Below are positions 56,205 through 64,000 of a stretch of DNA of 64,000 bases, piece after piece (position 1 is the stretch's first letter; each line of letters begins with the position of its first letter). The stretch is from Clostridiaceae bacterium. Lineage in GTDB: Bacteria; Bacillota; Clostridia; Saccharofermentanales; Saccharofermentanaceae. Made by a program: the position numbers and the translations under genes. The notes under the pieces are model-generated. The model saw nothing but the letters and a program-made list of their open reading frames with translations, did no database searches and was not told the origin of the DNA. The stretch is from NCBI GenBank assembly GCA_012729635.1, contig JAAYCT010000033.1:97784-161783 (forward strand), in the 5' to 3' direction.

Positions 56205-57542
56205 ATGCTTGAAGGTCTTTCATCCAAACTTCAGGGAATCGTATCTAAAATGCGCGGGAAGGCTCGCGTAACCGAACAGGACATCAAGGATATGATGAAG
56301 GAAATTCGCATGGCTCTTCTTGAGGCGGATGTGAACTATGCGGTTGTCAAAGAATTTATTGCCGCGATGACGGACAAGTGCAAGGGACAGGAGATTTTTC
56401 AAAGCCTGACGCCCGGCCAGCAAATAGTGAAAATCGTACATGATTCTCTCGTTGAACTCCTTGGTTCCGAACAGAACAAGATTCATGTTTCCCCCTCCGG
56501 TTTTACGGTGATTATCCTTTATGGTCTCCAGGGCGCGGGGAAAACAACAACCGCGGCCAAATTGGCTCGGCTTCTGAAATCGGACGGTAAGAAGCCGATG
56601 GTTACATCCGTTGATGTGCATCGACCCGCAGCCGCATTACAACTGGAAGTTCTTGCGCGGAAGGTTGACGTGCCTTCTTTTATCCTTCCGGAAGAAAAGT
56701 CCGCCGTAAAAATAGCCAAAAAAGCAGTAGAGCGGGCAAAGTATCTTCTTTGCGATACCTTAATCGTTGATACAGCCGGTCGTACAACGATGGATGAAGA
56801 GATGATGAATGAACTTAAGGATATCGAAAAGGCGATCAACCCGACCGAAAAACTGTTGATTGTCGATGCGATGATCGGACAGGAAGCCGTATCCGTTGCA
56901 TTAGCTTTTGAAAAAGCAATCGGACTGGACGGCTTTATTATGACAAAACTCGACGGTGACGCTCGCGGAGGCGCCGCTCTTTCGATTCGAAAAATTACTG
57001 GTAAACCGATTAAGTTGATCTGTGTCGGTGAAAAGATCGAAGATATTGAGGATTATTATCCTGATCGCATGGCCGGTCGTATTCTCGGAATGGGCGATGT
57101 TTTGTCTTTAATCGAAAAGGCGCAGTCTCAATTTGACGAGGATCAGGCCCGCAATACGATGGAGCGACTGCTCAGAAACACGTTTAACTTAGAAGATATG
57201 CTCTCACAATTCGAACAAATTCAAAAAATGGGTTCCGTAAAGGATATGATCGGGATGATTCCCGGTGCCTCGGGCAAAGTGAAGGAAGAGGATCTGGATG
57301 AGCGAATTATTGATTTAAACATGGCAATCATTCGATCGATGACAATAAAAGAGAGAAGATTCCCGAACATATTGAACGCTACACGAAGAAGGCGGATTGC
57401 CGCCGGTTCGGGTACAACGGTTCAACAGGTGAATCAACTGATTCGTCAATATGAGCAATCATCTCAATTGATGAAGCGTTTCTCGAAAATGAATAAAGGA
57501 AAGCGTCGGGGAGGATTTCCGATGAGCGGCTTTCCGTTTTGA
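56205..57542 (+). CDS. ffh: Signal recognition particle protein Ffh
   Basis: SRP54 GTPase that binds signal sequences and 4.5S/6S RNA. 445 residues: N domain, G domain (GLQGAGKTTTAAKLA, VDTAGRTTMDEEMM, TKLDGDARGGAA) and a methionine-rich M domain with the RNA-binding RRRRIAAGSGTTVQQVNQLI. ATG 56205 follows AGAAAGGA. The SRP RNA gene is not in this window. Confidence 0.97.
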   Translation: MLEGLSSKLQGIVSKMRGKARVTEQDIKDMMKEIRMALLEADVNYAVVKEFIAAMTDKCKGQEIFQSLTPGQQIVKIVHDSLVELLGSEQNKIHVSPSGFTVIILYGLQGAGKTTTAAKLARLLKSDGKKPMVTSVDVHRPAAALQLEVLARKVDVPSFILPEEKSAVKIAKKAVERAKYLLCDTLIVDTAGRTTMDEEMMNELKDIEKAINPTEKLLIVDAMIGQEAVSVALAFEKAIGLDGFIMTKLDGDARGGAALSIRKITGKPIKLICVGEKIEDIEDYYPDRMAGRILGMGDVLSLIEKAQSQFDEDQARNTMERLLRNTFNLEDMLSQFEQIQKMGSVKDMIGMIPGASGKVKEEDLDERIIDLNMAIIRSMTIKERRFPNILNATRRRRIAAGSGTTVQQVNQLIRQYEQSSQLMKRFSKMNKGKRRGGFPMSGFPF

Positions 57543-57599
57543 CGTGATTTACGCAAATGCGTGAATATATTTTTGGCTTCGGCCGGGAGGAATAAAAAA

Positions 57600-57845
57600 A
57601 TGGCAGTAAAAATCAGACTTAAGAGAATCGGAGCAAAGAAGGCGGCTTTCTATCGCGTAGTCGTAGCGGATTCACGCTCGCCCAGAGACGGACGCTTCAT
57701 CGAAGAAATCGGTACCTACAATCCTTTGTCCGATCCGGCGGATATAAAAATCGATAACGATGCCGCTCAGAGATGGATTAAAAACGGAGCACAGCCTACG
57801 GAAACCGTGCGCAGTCTTTTAAAGAAAAGCGGAGCGATTTCGTAG
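57600..57845 (+). CDS. rpsP: 30S ribosomal protein S16
   Basis: 81 residues: [20 protein letters not shown], then [20 protein letters not shown], the S16 signature. ATG 57600 follows GGGAGG by 9 bases; an in-frame upstream start at 57561 is spurious. Starts the rpsP-khpA-rimM-trmD run of the Firmicutes ribosome maturation operon. Confidence 0.97.
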   Translation: MAVKIRLKRIGAKKAAFYRVVVADSRSPRDGRFIEEIGTYNPLSDPADIKIDNDAAQRWIKNGAQPTETVRSLLKKSGAIS

Positions 57846-57866
57846 ACCTTTCGCTGTGAAATAAGG

Positions 57867-57909
57867 AAAGGAGGAGCGCATTCGGTATCCTATCGATTGC
57901 CGATTCGTA
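57867..57909 (+). promoter_or_regulatory. Displaced ribosome binding site before khpA
   Basis: AAAGGAGG (57867-57874) is the only strong Shine-Dalgarno sequence here but lies 35 bases before the khpA ATG (57910). An in-frame ATT at 57880 has ideal 5-base spacing. The ATG matches the family N-terminus, so either RNA folding bridges the gap or a rare ATT start adds 10 residues. Confidence 0.45.
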
Positions 57910-58140
57910 ATGAGTGAATTACTAACATCCATTGCCAGAACATTGGTTTCAAAACCAGAGGACGTTTCCGTCAAGGAAACGGACCGAGGAAATACGATCA
58001 TACTTGAATTATCCGTCGCGCCGGAAGATATGGGAAAAATCATCGGGAAGGGCGGAAGGCGTGCGCAAGCAATCCGCACGATTATGAAAGCCAAATATAT
58101 CCGTGAAGGAAAAAGAGTGGTAGTGGATATCATCGGATGA
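57910..58140 (+). CDS. khpA: KH-domain RNA-binding protein KhpA
   Basis: 76 residues, a lone KH domain with the GxxG loop in KIIGKGGRRAQAIRTIM. KhpA (YlqC) forms a dimer with KhpB and binds many RNAs, affecting cell elongation in some Firmicutes. The ATG matches the typical MxELLxxIAxxLV start, but its Shine-Dalgarno is displaced. The stop overlaps rimM by 4 bases. Confidence 0.93.
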   Translation: MSELLTSIARTLVSKPEDVSVKETDRGNTIILELSVAPEDMGKIIGKGGRRAQAIRTIMKAKYIREGKRVVVDIIG

Positions 58141-58664
58141 AACAAAATATCGTCATTGGGAAAATAATCGGCGCGCATGGCGTTCACGGAGAAATCAAGG
58201 TTTTTCCGATTACGGATGATGCGCGTCGTTTTTTCGATTTGTCCGAAGTATTTTTGTTGTTTGAAGATGAGCGATCGGACCGGAGCTTTGTCGTTCGAAA
58301 CGTAAGGCTTGCCGGAAAATTCGTCATCCTTTCATTCGAAGGAATCGACGACAGAGACAAAGCTCATTCGCTTTCCGGCGAGTATATATCCGTCGACAGA
58401 GAGCAGGCGGTTCTACTTTCCGAGGGAAGTTATTTCATAGCGGATCTGATCGGATGCGACGTTTGGGATGATGAAAAAGGATTGCTCGGAAGCATCAGGG
58501 ATGTCCTTCAATCTTCCGGAGCGGATGTCTTTGCCGTTGCACGAAACAATAAAAAAGACCTGTTGATTCCGTTTGTTAAATCCGTAGTTTATGATGTTGA
58601 CATATCCAAACGACGGATTCATCTGCGCTTACCGGCAGGGCTCTTTGAAGTTTATGAGGATTAG
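58137..58664 (+). CDS. rimM: Ribosome maturation factor RimM
   Basis: Helps 30S head assembly by binding S19. 175 residues. N-terminal domain KIIGAHGVHGEIKVFPITDD is diagnostic; the C-terminal PRC-barrel contains YFIADLIGCDVWDDE and KDLLIPFVKSVV. ATG overlaps khpA (ATGA). trmD follows 24 bases later. Confidence 0.95.
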   Translation: MKQNIVIGKIIGAHGVHGEIKVFPITDDARRFFDLSEVFLLFEDERSDRSFVVRNVRLAGKFVILSFEGIDDRDKAHSLSGEYISVDREQAVLLSEGSYFIADLIGCDVWDDEKGLLGSIRDVLQSSGADVFAVARNNKKDLLIPFVKSVVYDVDISKRRIHLRLPAGLFEVYED

Positions 58665-58688
58665 TATGAAAAGGACGAAGATGTCGTT

Positions 58689-59441
58689 ATGATTATTACC
58701 GTACTGACGCTTTTCCCGCAACAGGTAAAGAACTTTATGAATGTCAGTGTTATCGGAAATGCGATTCAAAAAGGGATCATTGATCTTCGTTGTGTCGATA
58801 TTCGCGACTTCTCCGTTCTGCCTCATCGGAAAGTGGATGACACTCTTTACGGCGGCGGCAAGGGTATGCTTCTTGCATGCGATCCCGTATTTCAAGCATG
58901 GAAACACGCCGTAAACGAATCTTGTACTAAACCCCGTACAATATACCTTACGCCGAAGGGTTGCGTTCTGAATCAAAGCATCGTGTCCGAACTTTCCAAA
59001 CACGAACATATCGTGTTCATTTGCGGCCATTATGAGGGTATTGATCAGCGCGTAATCGATCGAATTACGGACGAAGAAATCTCCATCGGCGATTACGTCT
59101 TAACGGGTGGTGAAGTCGCGGCTTGCGTCGTAATCGACGCGGTCTCTCGAATGATCGACGGGGTTCTTCCGGACGCATCGGCATTTGAAAAAGAATCTCA
59201 TATGACCGGGATGCTTGAATCTCCCCACTATACGAAACCGGATGTTTGGGAGGGGATGCCCGTTCCGGAAGTCCTGAAAAACGGCAATCACGCAAAAATT
59301 GAAAAGTGGAGGGAATCGGAAGGAATTTATGAGACGTACAAGAAAAGACCGGATCTTTTCCATGCCCTTCCGGTCTCCGCCGAGCAGTGGCAACACATCA
59401 TTCAAAGAGAGATTAACGACCGGGAAGGAGATGCCAAATGA
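58689..59441 (+). CDS. trmD: tRNA (guanine37-N1)-methyltransferase TrmD
   Basis: SAM-dependent m1G37 methylation that prevents frameshifting. 250 residues. TLYGGGKGMLLACDPVF near residue 55, and the trefoil-knot SAM site GHYEGIDQRVID with SIGDYVLTGGEVA carrying the catalytic Asp region. ATG 58689 follows the rimM end after AAAAGGACGAAG. Confidence 0.96.
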   Translation: MIITVLTLFPQQVKNFMNVSVIGNAIQKGIIDLRCVDIRDFSVLPHRKVDDTLYGGGKGMLLACDPVFQAWKHAVNESCTKPRTIYLTPKGCVLNQSIVSELSKHEHIVFICGHYEGIDQRVIDRITDEEISIGDYVLTGGEVAACVVIDAVSRMIDGVLPDASAFEKESHMTGMLESPHYTKPDVWEGMPVPEVLKNGNHAKIEKWRESEGIYETYKKRPDLFHALPVSAEQWQHIIQREINDREGDAK

Positions 59442-59468
59442 TCCTCTATTTTCGAAGCAATCGTGCTC

Positions 59469-59497
59469 TTGCTTTGTTGAATATGCTGTGATAAAAT
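59469..59497 (+). promoter_or_regulatory. rplS promoter
   Basis: TTGCTT (59469-59474), 17-base spacer ending in TGA, TAAAAT (59492-59497). CTGTGATAAAATCCT is shared exactly with the rpsO promoter. It shows that rplS can be transcribed apart from rpsP-trmD. Confidence 0.65.
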
Positions 59498-59569
59498 CCT
59501 AAAGGCTAATGGGATGGTCCGCTGTCGTGTTCCGGCAAGAACATCTATCGGAAGAGGAGGAATAACGTA

Positions 59570-59923
59570 ATGGATATTATTACAGCGGTTGAACAGGATA
59601 ATCTTCGCAACAGTTATCCGAACGTGAGTATCGGAGATTATGTTAAAATGTATTTAAAAATCAAAGAAGGCGCTCGTGAGCGTGTTCAGGTTTTTGAGGG
59701 ATACGTTATCGCCCGAAAGGGCCAAGGACTTTCCGAGACGATCAAGGTCAGAAGACTTTCATACGGCGTCGGAGTTGAGCGGACTCTTCCTGTTCATTCC
59801 CCCAACATCGATCGGATTGAGGTTATTCGCAAGGGTAAAATCAGAAGAGCAAAGTTGTATTATCTTCGTGACCGTGTCGGCAAAGCCGCTAAGATCACCG
59901 AGAAACTGGCGAAGAGATCCTAA
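59570..59923 (+). CDS. rplS: 50S ribosomal protein L19
   Basis: 117 residues. [20 protein letters not shown], then [12 protein letters not shown] and the conserved [23 protein letters not shown] 59570 follows GAGGAGG. A terminator follows. Confidence 0.97.
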   Translation: MDIITAVEQDNLRNSYPNVSIGDYVKMYLKIKEGARERVQVFEGYVIARKGQGLSETIKVRRLSYGVGVERTLPVHSPNIDRIEVIRKGKIRRAKLYYLRDRVGKAAKITEKLAKRS

Positions 59924-59943
59924 TTATTTTCGGATCATTAAAT

Positions 59944-59973
59944 GCCCGGTGCCCAAAGCCCGGGCGTTTTTTT
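59944..59973 (+). terminator. Terminator after rplS
   Basis: GCCCGG (59944-59949) pairs with CCGGGC (59960-59965), then G and a run of seven T. Confidence 0.8.
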
Positions 59974-60006
59974 ATGGTATTTTATTAGTAGACGGAGGAA
60001 GTTCGA

Positions 60007-60906
60007 ATGACAGACCAGATCAATTGGTTTCCGGGACATATGAGAAAAGCCTTGAATGATCTATCGGATCGATTAAAGTTAATCGACGTAATCATTGAGG
60101 TTTGCGATTCCAGAATTCCTCAGGCAAGCAGAAATCCTGAACTCGCAAAAATATCCGCAGGTAAGCCGAGAATAATCGCGCTGAATAAATCGGATCTGTC
60201 TGACCCCGACCAGAATCGGCTTTGGGTGTATATGCTTCGAAAAATGGGTACTCCTGCCGTCGAAATTGACTCGGTACACCGAAAGGGTCTTGATAAAATA
60301 CGAAGAATCGCGGAAGAGATGTGCGGCGAGAAACTGAAAAAGGCACGGGAAAAAGGCCGGATCGGGCGTCCGATCCGTGCCATCGTTGTGGGCATTCCCA
60401 ATTCCGGGAAGTCGACACTGATGAACTCCCTTTGCAATCGAAAGGTAGCGATTACGGGCGACACGCCGGGCGTTACACGTCACTTTCAATGGGGACGTAC
60501 CGAATACGGAATGGAACTGATGGACATGGCGGGCGTTCTCTGGCCGAATCTGGGGAGTGCCAAAAACAGACTATGTCTTGCTTTAACCGGAGCGATCCGG
60601 TCCGAGGTTACAGACACCGTATCGGTGGCAACTGCCGGATTATCATTGATTCACTCGCTTTATCCGGAAATGATAAGCACCCGTTACGGCATTTCATTTG
60701 AAAACGGCATATACGATCAACGCGAGTGTTATGAACCGTTTTTAAGCGCTGCCCGAATGAAAGGATGTATTTTGTCGGGTGGACGAATCGACGAAGAGCG
60801 TTTCGCGCGTCTCTTCATTGACGATTTCAGAAGCGGACGAATCGGCAGAATCAGCCTTGAACACGCCACTTGTACCCAAAATCGGAGAGAAGAAAATGAA
60901 GCTTGA
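60007..60906 (+). CDS. ylqF: Ribosome biogenesis GTPase YlqF (RbgA)
   Basis: Circularly permuted GTPase needed for late 50S assembly. 299 residues. N-terminal NWFPGHMRKAL, G4 ALNKSDL before G1 GIPNSGKST and G2/G3 GDTPGVTRHFQW and DMAGVLWP (Met-Ala where most have Thr-Pro). A C-terminal RNA-binding domain follows. ATG 60007 follows CGGAGGAAG. The end overlaps rnhB by 11 bases. Confidence 0.95.
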   Translation: MTDQINWFPGHMRKALNDLSDRLKLIDVIIEVCDSRIPQASRNPELAKISAGKPRIIALNKSDLSDPDQNRLWVYMLRKMGTPAVEIDSVHRKGLDKIRRIAEEMCGEKLKKAREKGRIGRPIRAIVVGIPNSGKSTLMNSLCNRKVAITGDTPGVTRHFQWGRTEYGMELMDMAGVLWPNLGSAKNRLCLALTGAIRSEVTDTVSVATAGLSLIHSLYPEMISTRYGISFENGIYDQRECYEPFLSAARMKGCILSGGRIDEERFARLFIDDFRSGRIGRISLEHATCTQNRREENEA

Positions 60907-61534
60907 AATCCGATATAAAGAGCGATTTGAAAGAATGTCCTTATATGAGCGCGAAGCCATTGCCGCCGGATATCAATACGTCACCGGGATTGATGAAGCG
61001 GGCAGGGGTCCGTTGGCGGGTCCGGTCGTTGCTGCTGCCTGTATACTCAAGGATGCGGTGATTTTCGGGCTTGATGATTCTAAAAAATTATCGGAAAAAA
61101 GAAGAGAAGAGCTTTTTTCGGAAATCACGACCCATGCATTAGCCTATTCGATCGCATTTTCCTCTCCGAAAAGAATCGACGAAATAAACATTCTGAATGC
61201 TACAAAGGAAGCGATGATCGAATGTGTCGAAACGCTTTCCGTTCCCCCCGATTACGTATTGATTGATGCAGTTTCCCTTAAAGAATTGACCGTTCCGCAC
61301 CAAGCGATTATTCGCGGGGATGCCCAGTCAAATTCAATCGCGGCCGCCTCCATTCTTGCAAAGGTTACAAGAGACAGAATCATGTGTGATTACGATAAGC
61401 AATTTCCCGGATATGGTTTTTCCAAGCATAAAGGGTATGGAACCAAGGAGCATTATGCGGCATTGCACGAGATAGGTCCAAGTGAAATCCATCGATTGAG
61501 TTTTCTCAAGAGCTTTTTTAATGGTTCTCAATAA
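60896..61534 (+). CDS. rnhB: Ribonuclease HII
   Basis: Removes single ribonucleotides from DNA and RNA primers. 212 residues. Catalytic VTGIDEAGRGPLAGPVV (GIDEAGRG), later LIDAVSL, then SIAAASILAKVTRDRIM and FSKHKGYGTKEH. Start ATG 60896 follows GGAGAG; earlier in-frame starts are within ylqF. Complements RNase HI encoded at 38.7 kb. Confidence 0.95.
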   Translation: MKLEIRYKERFERMSLYEREAIAAGYQYVTGIDEAGRGPLAGPVVAAACILKDAVIFGLDDSKKLSEKRREELFSEITTHALAYSIAFSSPKRIDEINILNATKEAMIECVETLSVPPDYVLIDAVSLKELTVPHQAIIRGDAQSNSIAAASILAKVTRDRIMCDYDKQFPGYGFSKHKGYGTKEHYAALHEIGPSEIHRLSFLKSFFNGSQ

Positions 61535-61556
61535 ATCCAATTGTCGACATTATTTC

Positions 61557-61584
61557 TTGCTATCGGTATATGCCGTGCTATCCT
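61557..61584 (+). promoter_or_regulatory. Candidate yraN promoter giving a leaderless transcript
   Basis: TTGCTA (61557-61562), 16-base spacer ending TGC, TATCCT (61579-61584). The expected start point, about 7 bases on, falls on the ATG at 61591. Confidence 0.35.
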
Positions 61585-61590
61585 AATAAT

Positions 61591-61971
61591 ATGAACGAGT
61601 CTTCGAAAAAACCGGAAACAACTCGAAGCTTGGGGAAAAGGGCGGAAGAGGCCGTTTCCGATTTCTTGTCTCAAAAGGGGCTTCGTGAAATAACCAGGAA
61701 CTATCGTGTCAATCGTATCGGAGAGATTGACTTGATTTTCAAACGCAAGCATGTTCTCTACTTTGTTGAGGTGCGTCTTCGAAAAAGCAACAGCAATTTC
61801 GGAGGACCGGAGGATACCATTGATGCATATAAAAGAAAAAAGGTTTACCTTGCGGCCAATCATTTTGTGCAATCTTATCGAATGACTGAGTATGATATGG
61901 AGTTTTGGGCGGCATGTGTTCGTTACACGCCGGGAATACCGGTATTACATGCCGAATTTCGACCGTTCTGA
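61591..61971 (+). CDS. yraN: UPF0102 (YraN) family protein
   Basis: 126 residues with a restriction-endonuclease-like fold. N-terminal LGKRAEEAVSDFL, core GEIDLIFKRKHVLYFVEVRLR (acidic pair plus EVR). A nuclease role is suspected but unproven; it usually follows rnhB as here. Two ATG codons, 61570 and 61591, are both without a ribosome site. The second is preferred because a candidate promoter would start transcription on it. Confidence 0.85.
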   Translation: MNESSKKPETTRSLGKRAEEAVSDFLSQKGLREITRNYRVNRIGEIDLIFKRKHVLYFVEVRLRKSNSNFGGPEDTIDAYKRKKVYLAANHFVQSYRMTEYDMEFWAACVRYTPGIPVLHAEFRPF

Positions 61972-62098
61972 ATGCAAGGCCCTTGCCATAATCCTTCATA
62001 ATCATCTATAATGGTGCAATCATATTCCATTCAAACCGAAAATGATGCAAGAGTACGACTAAATAGTTTCTTTTTCGAGTATTAAGGAGGGCCTTTGA

Positions 62099-63379
62099 AT
62101 GAATTTACTTTCGAACGAAGACCGCACATCACTCGTCCGGCTAAGAGATGAACTTTCGAAAAGATATGACGAATATTGCTCGATGAATCTATCTCTGGAT
62201 ATGACGCGCGGAAAACCAAGCGCAGAGCAATTGGATATTGCAAATGATATCTACGGGCTGGTCAATGCTTCAGATACTTTTTCCGAGGACCGCTTTGACT
62301 GCAGAAATTACGGTGTTCCGACAGGTCTGCCGGAATGCAAACGAATGTTTTCGATGATTACGGGCTTTGATCCGTCTCTGATTGTGATTGGTAACAATTC
62401 CAGTTTATCTATGATGTATGACACCCTGATGCGTTCGATGGTTTTCGGCGAAATAGAATCCGACCGGCCATGGTCCGTTGAAAACGTTCGTAAATGGATT
62501 TGCCCGGTTCCCGGATATGATCGACACTTTGCAATTACTCAAAATCTCGGGTTTGAGATGATTCCCGTCCCGATGAAAAAGGATGGTCCGGACATGGACA
62601 TCGTCGAAAAACTATTAGCGAGTGATCCGACGATCAAAGGAATGTGGTGTGTTCCCTTATACAGTAATCCGGACGGTTACATATATTCTGAAACTGTTTG
62701 CATACGAATTGCTTCCATGAAGGCGGCAGCGAAGGATTTTCGTGTTTTTTGGGATAATTCCTACGCGGTCCACAACTTGTATCCGGATCACAGACAATCG
62801 ATCCCGAACATTCTTTCTTTATGCCGGGAGTACGGGTATCCGAATCGAGTGTACGCTTTTTCTTCCACATCGAAAATTACTTTCGCAGGCTCCGGTATCG
62901 CGTGTTTAGCATCAAACGAGCAGAATATCACTCGTGTCTCAAAGCAATTATCGTTGCGAACCATCGGCCCGGATAAACTGAATCAACTCCGGCATGTTCG
63001 CTATATTCCGAACCTTGATGCGCTTCACGCCATAATGGATCAACACGCCAATATCCTTCGTCCCAAATTTGAAGCTGTTGATTCCATTCTCTCCGAGGAA
63101 TTGAGCGGGCTCGGGATTGCAAATTGGCACAAACCCCTCGGCGGATACTTTTTCAGCCTTTTTCTTCCAACGGGCACAGCAAAAGCTGTTGTCGAAACCG
63201 CAAAAAAGGCGGGCGTTCTCTTGACTCCCGCCGGTGCGACATTTCCGTACGGCATTGATCCGAACGACTCAAATATTCGAATCGCACCCTCTTTCCCTCC
63301 GCTTACGGATATTGTTACTGCTACAAAAGTTCTTTGTGTTTGTGCTAAACTAATAGCGGTTGAACAATTACTCGTCTGA
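62099..63379 (+). CDS. PLP-dependent aminotransferase (aspartate aminotransferase-like family)
   Basis: 426 residues, fold type I aminotransferase of the Asp_aminotransf group distinct from AspC/AspB. SLDMTRGKPSAEQLD start, NYGVPTGLPECKRMF, VIGNNSSLSMMYDT, VPLYSNPDGY, WDNSYAVHNL, and the PLP lysine in SSTSKITFAGSG. The C-terminal KPLGGYFFSLFLP matches. The amino donor is probably aspartate or alanine but is not fixed by sequence. ATG 62099 follows AAGGAGG. Confidence 0.85.
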   Translation: MNLLSNEDRTSLVRLRDELSKRYDEYCSMNLSLDMTRGKPSAEQLDIANDIYGLVNASDTFSEDRFDCRNYGVPTGLPECKRMFSMITGFDPSLIVIGNNSSLSMMYDTLMRSMVFGEIESDRPWSVENVRKWICPVPGYDRHFAITQNLGFEMIPVPMKKDGPDMDIVEKLLASDPTIKGMWCVPLYSNPDGYIYSETVCIRIASMKAAAKDFRVFWDNSYAVHNLYPDHRQSIPNILSLCREYGYPNRVYAFSSTSKITFAGSGIACLASNEQNITRVSKQLSLRTIGPDKLNQLRHVRYIPNLDALHAIMDQHANILRPKFEAVDSILSEELSGLGIANWHKPLGGYFFSLFLPTGTAKAVVETAKKAGVLLTPAGATFPYGIDPNDSNIRIAPSFPPLTDIVTATKVLCVCAKLIAVEQLLV

Positions 63380-63424
63380 AACCAGAAATCGCTTGTCCGG
63401 TTTTTTCCGGCTCGGAGGCTACCG

Positions 63425-64000
63425 ATGTACGATAAATACGAAAATGTCCTCGGCTCGCGTTATGCGAGTGAGGAAATGTTGTATCTGTTTTCGCCTGAGA
63501 AAAAGTTCCGGACATGGAGAAAACTATGGATTGCTCTGGCTGAGTCCGAAATGGAACTGGGTTTGCCCATATCGCCCGAGCAAGTCGAAGAAATGAAGCG
63601 ATTCGCCGATGATATCAACTTTGACGAAGCAGAGCGAGCCGAAAAAGCGGTACGACATGATGTTATGGCTCATGTTCATGCTTTTGGTATTCAGTGCCCC
63701 CATGCTAAACCAATTATCCACTTGGGTGCGACATCATGCTATGTCGGAGATAATACCGACATCTTGTTGATGCGTGATGCTTTACGGTTGGTAAGGAAAC
63801 GACTGATTCGAGTAATTGCGGCATTGTCCGCATTCGCCGACCGGTACAAGAATCTGCCGACACTCGGGTTCACACATTTTCAGCCCGCTCAGCCGGTCAC
63901 GGTAGGTAAGCGAGCAACATTATGGATTCAGGATCTTCTTTTTGATATCGAAGATCTCGACTTTGTCATGGGTAATCTAAAACTTCTCGGGTGCAAAGGA
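63425..64000 (+). CDS. purB: Adenylosuccinate lyase (3' truncated by window end)
   Basis: Partial, 192 codons and still open at the window edge. Begins MYDKYENVLGSRYASEEM behind GGAGG with 6-base spacing. Shows KFRTWRKLWIALAESE, VMAHVHAFG, the fumarase/aspartase-superfamily segment HLGATSCYVGDNTD, and THFQPAQPVTVGKRA. The enzyme makes AMP from adenylosuccinate and AICAR from SAICAR in purine synthesis. The C-terminal signature is beyond the window. Confidence 0.93.
   Translation, partial: MYDKYENVLGSRYASEEMLYLFSPEKKFRTWRKLWIALAESEMELGLPISPEQVEEMKRFADDINFDEAERAEKAVRHDVMAHVHAFGIQCPHAKPIIHLGATSCYVGDNTDILLMRDALRLVRKRLIRVIAALSAFADRYKNLPTLGFTHFQPAQPVTVGKRATLWIQDLLFDIEDLDFVMGNLKLLGCKG

Noticed and set aside
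61720..61800. EVR in place of EVK in YraN as loss of a catalytic lysine
   Set aside because: I recall EVR in other members of the family, so it is not a clear anomaly.
1..64000. CRISPR arrays, rRNA, transposases
   Set aside because: No regularly spaced repeat series, rRNA core sequence or transposase motif was seen on either strand.

Overview
The window is a dense chromosomal segment of a low-to-moderate GC Gram-positive bacterium, most likely a fermentative member of the Clostridia (Bacillota). The evidence is the classic Firmicutes gene order acpP-rnc-smc-ftsY-ylxM-ffh-rpsP-khpA-rimM-trmD-rplS-ylqF-rnhB-yraN, strong GGAGG-type ribosome binding sites, TTG and GTG starts, a Bacillus/Clostridium-type LexA box before recA, a PPi-type phosphofructokinase and a membrane-anchored cellulase. 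Nearly all genes lie on the + strand; only pfp and two tRNA genes (Pro, Trp) are on the - strand. Genus cannot be fixed from the sequence alone.

Layout. 1-10 kb: comEC, holA, icd, a SEC-C protein, radC and the cell-shape genes mreC-mreD-mrdA. 10-11.6 kb: a methylglyoxal-synthase homologue that has lost its catalytic residues, an MBL hydrolase and a decayed pheS fragment. 11.7-14.9 kb: envelope genes with TadE/DUF5702 features and a small membrane protein. 14.9-21.5 kb: a TrpR-like regulator, secA and a methyl-cycle/purine set (purine nucleoside phosphorylase, S-adenosylhomocysteinase, MTA/SAH deaminase). 21.6-27.8 kb: tRNA-Thr, an orphan solute-binding lipoprotein, a GNAT-alkyltransferase fusion, a flavin reductase, pfp and a GGDEF protein. 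27.8-35.1 kb: rpsO-pnp, tRNA-Pro, a zinc-ribbon membrane protein, an SDR, a ferritin-like protein and a GH5 cellulase.

35.1-37.7 kb is a small AT-rich island. It is bounded by a perfect 45-bp direct repeat of the tRNA-Trp 3' part (a typical attL/attR pair), carries an ABC exporter ATPase/permease pair and has no visible integrase. Its promoter has eight G in the -35/-10 spacer, which suggests phase-variable expression. A 21-codon leader ORF and a hairpin precede the permease. I consider this the most system-like novelty in the window.

37.9-64 kb is housekeeping: proC, rnhA, nudF, ftsK, folD, cinA, murJ, recA (with SOS box), recX, rimO, pgsA, acpP (with an inverted repeat over its promoter), rnc, smc, the SRP genes (ftsY, ylxM, ffh), ribosome maturation genes, an aminotransferase, and purB running off the right end. 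No CRISPR array, rRNA, transposase or integrase gene was seen.
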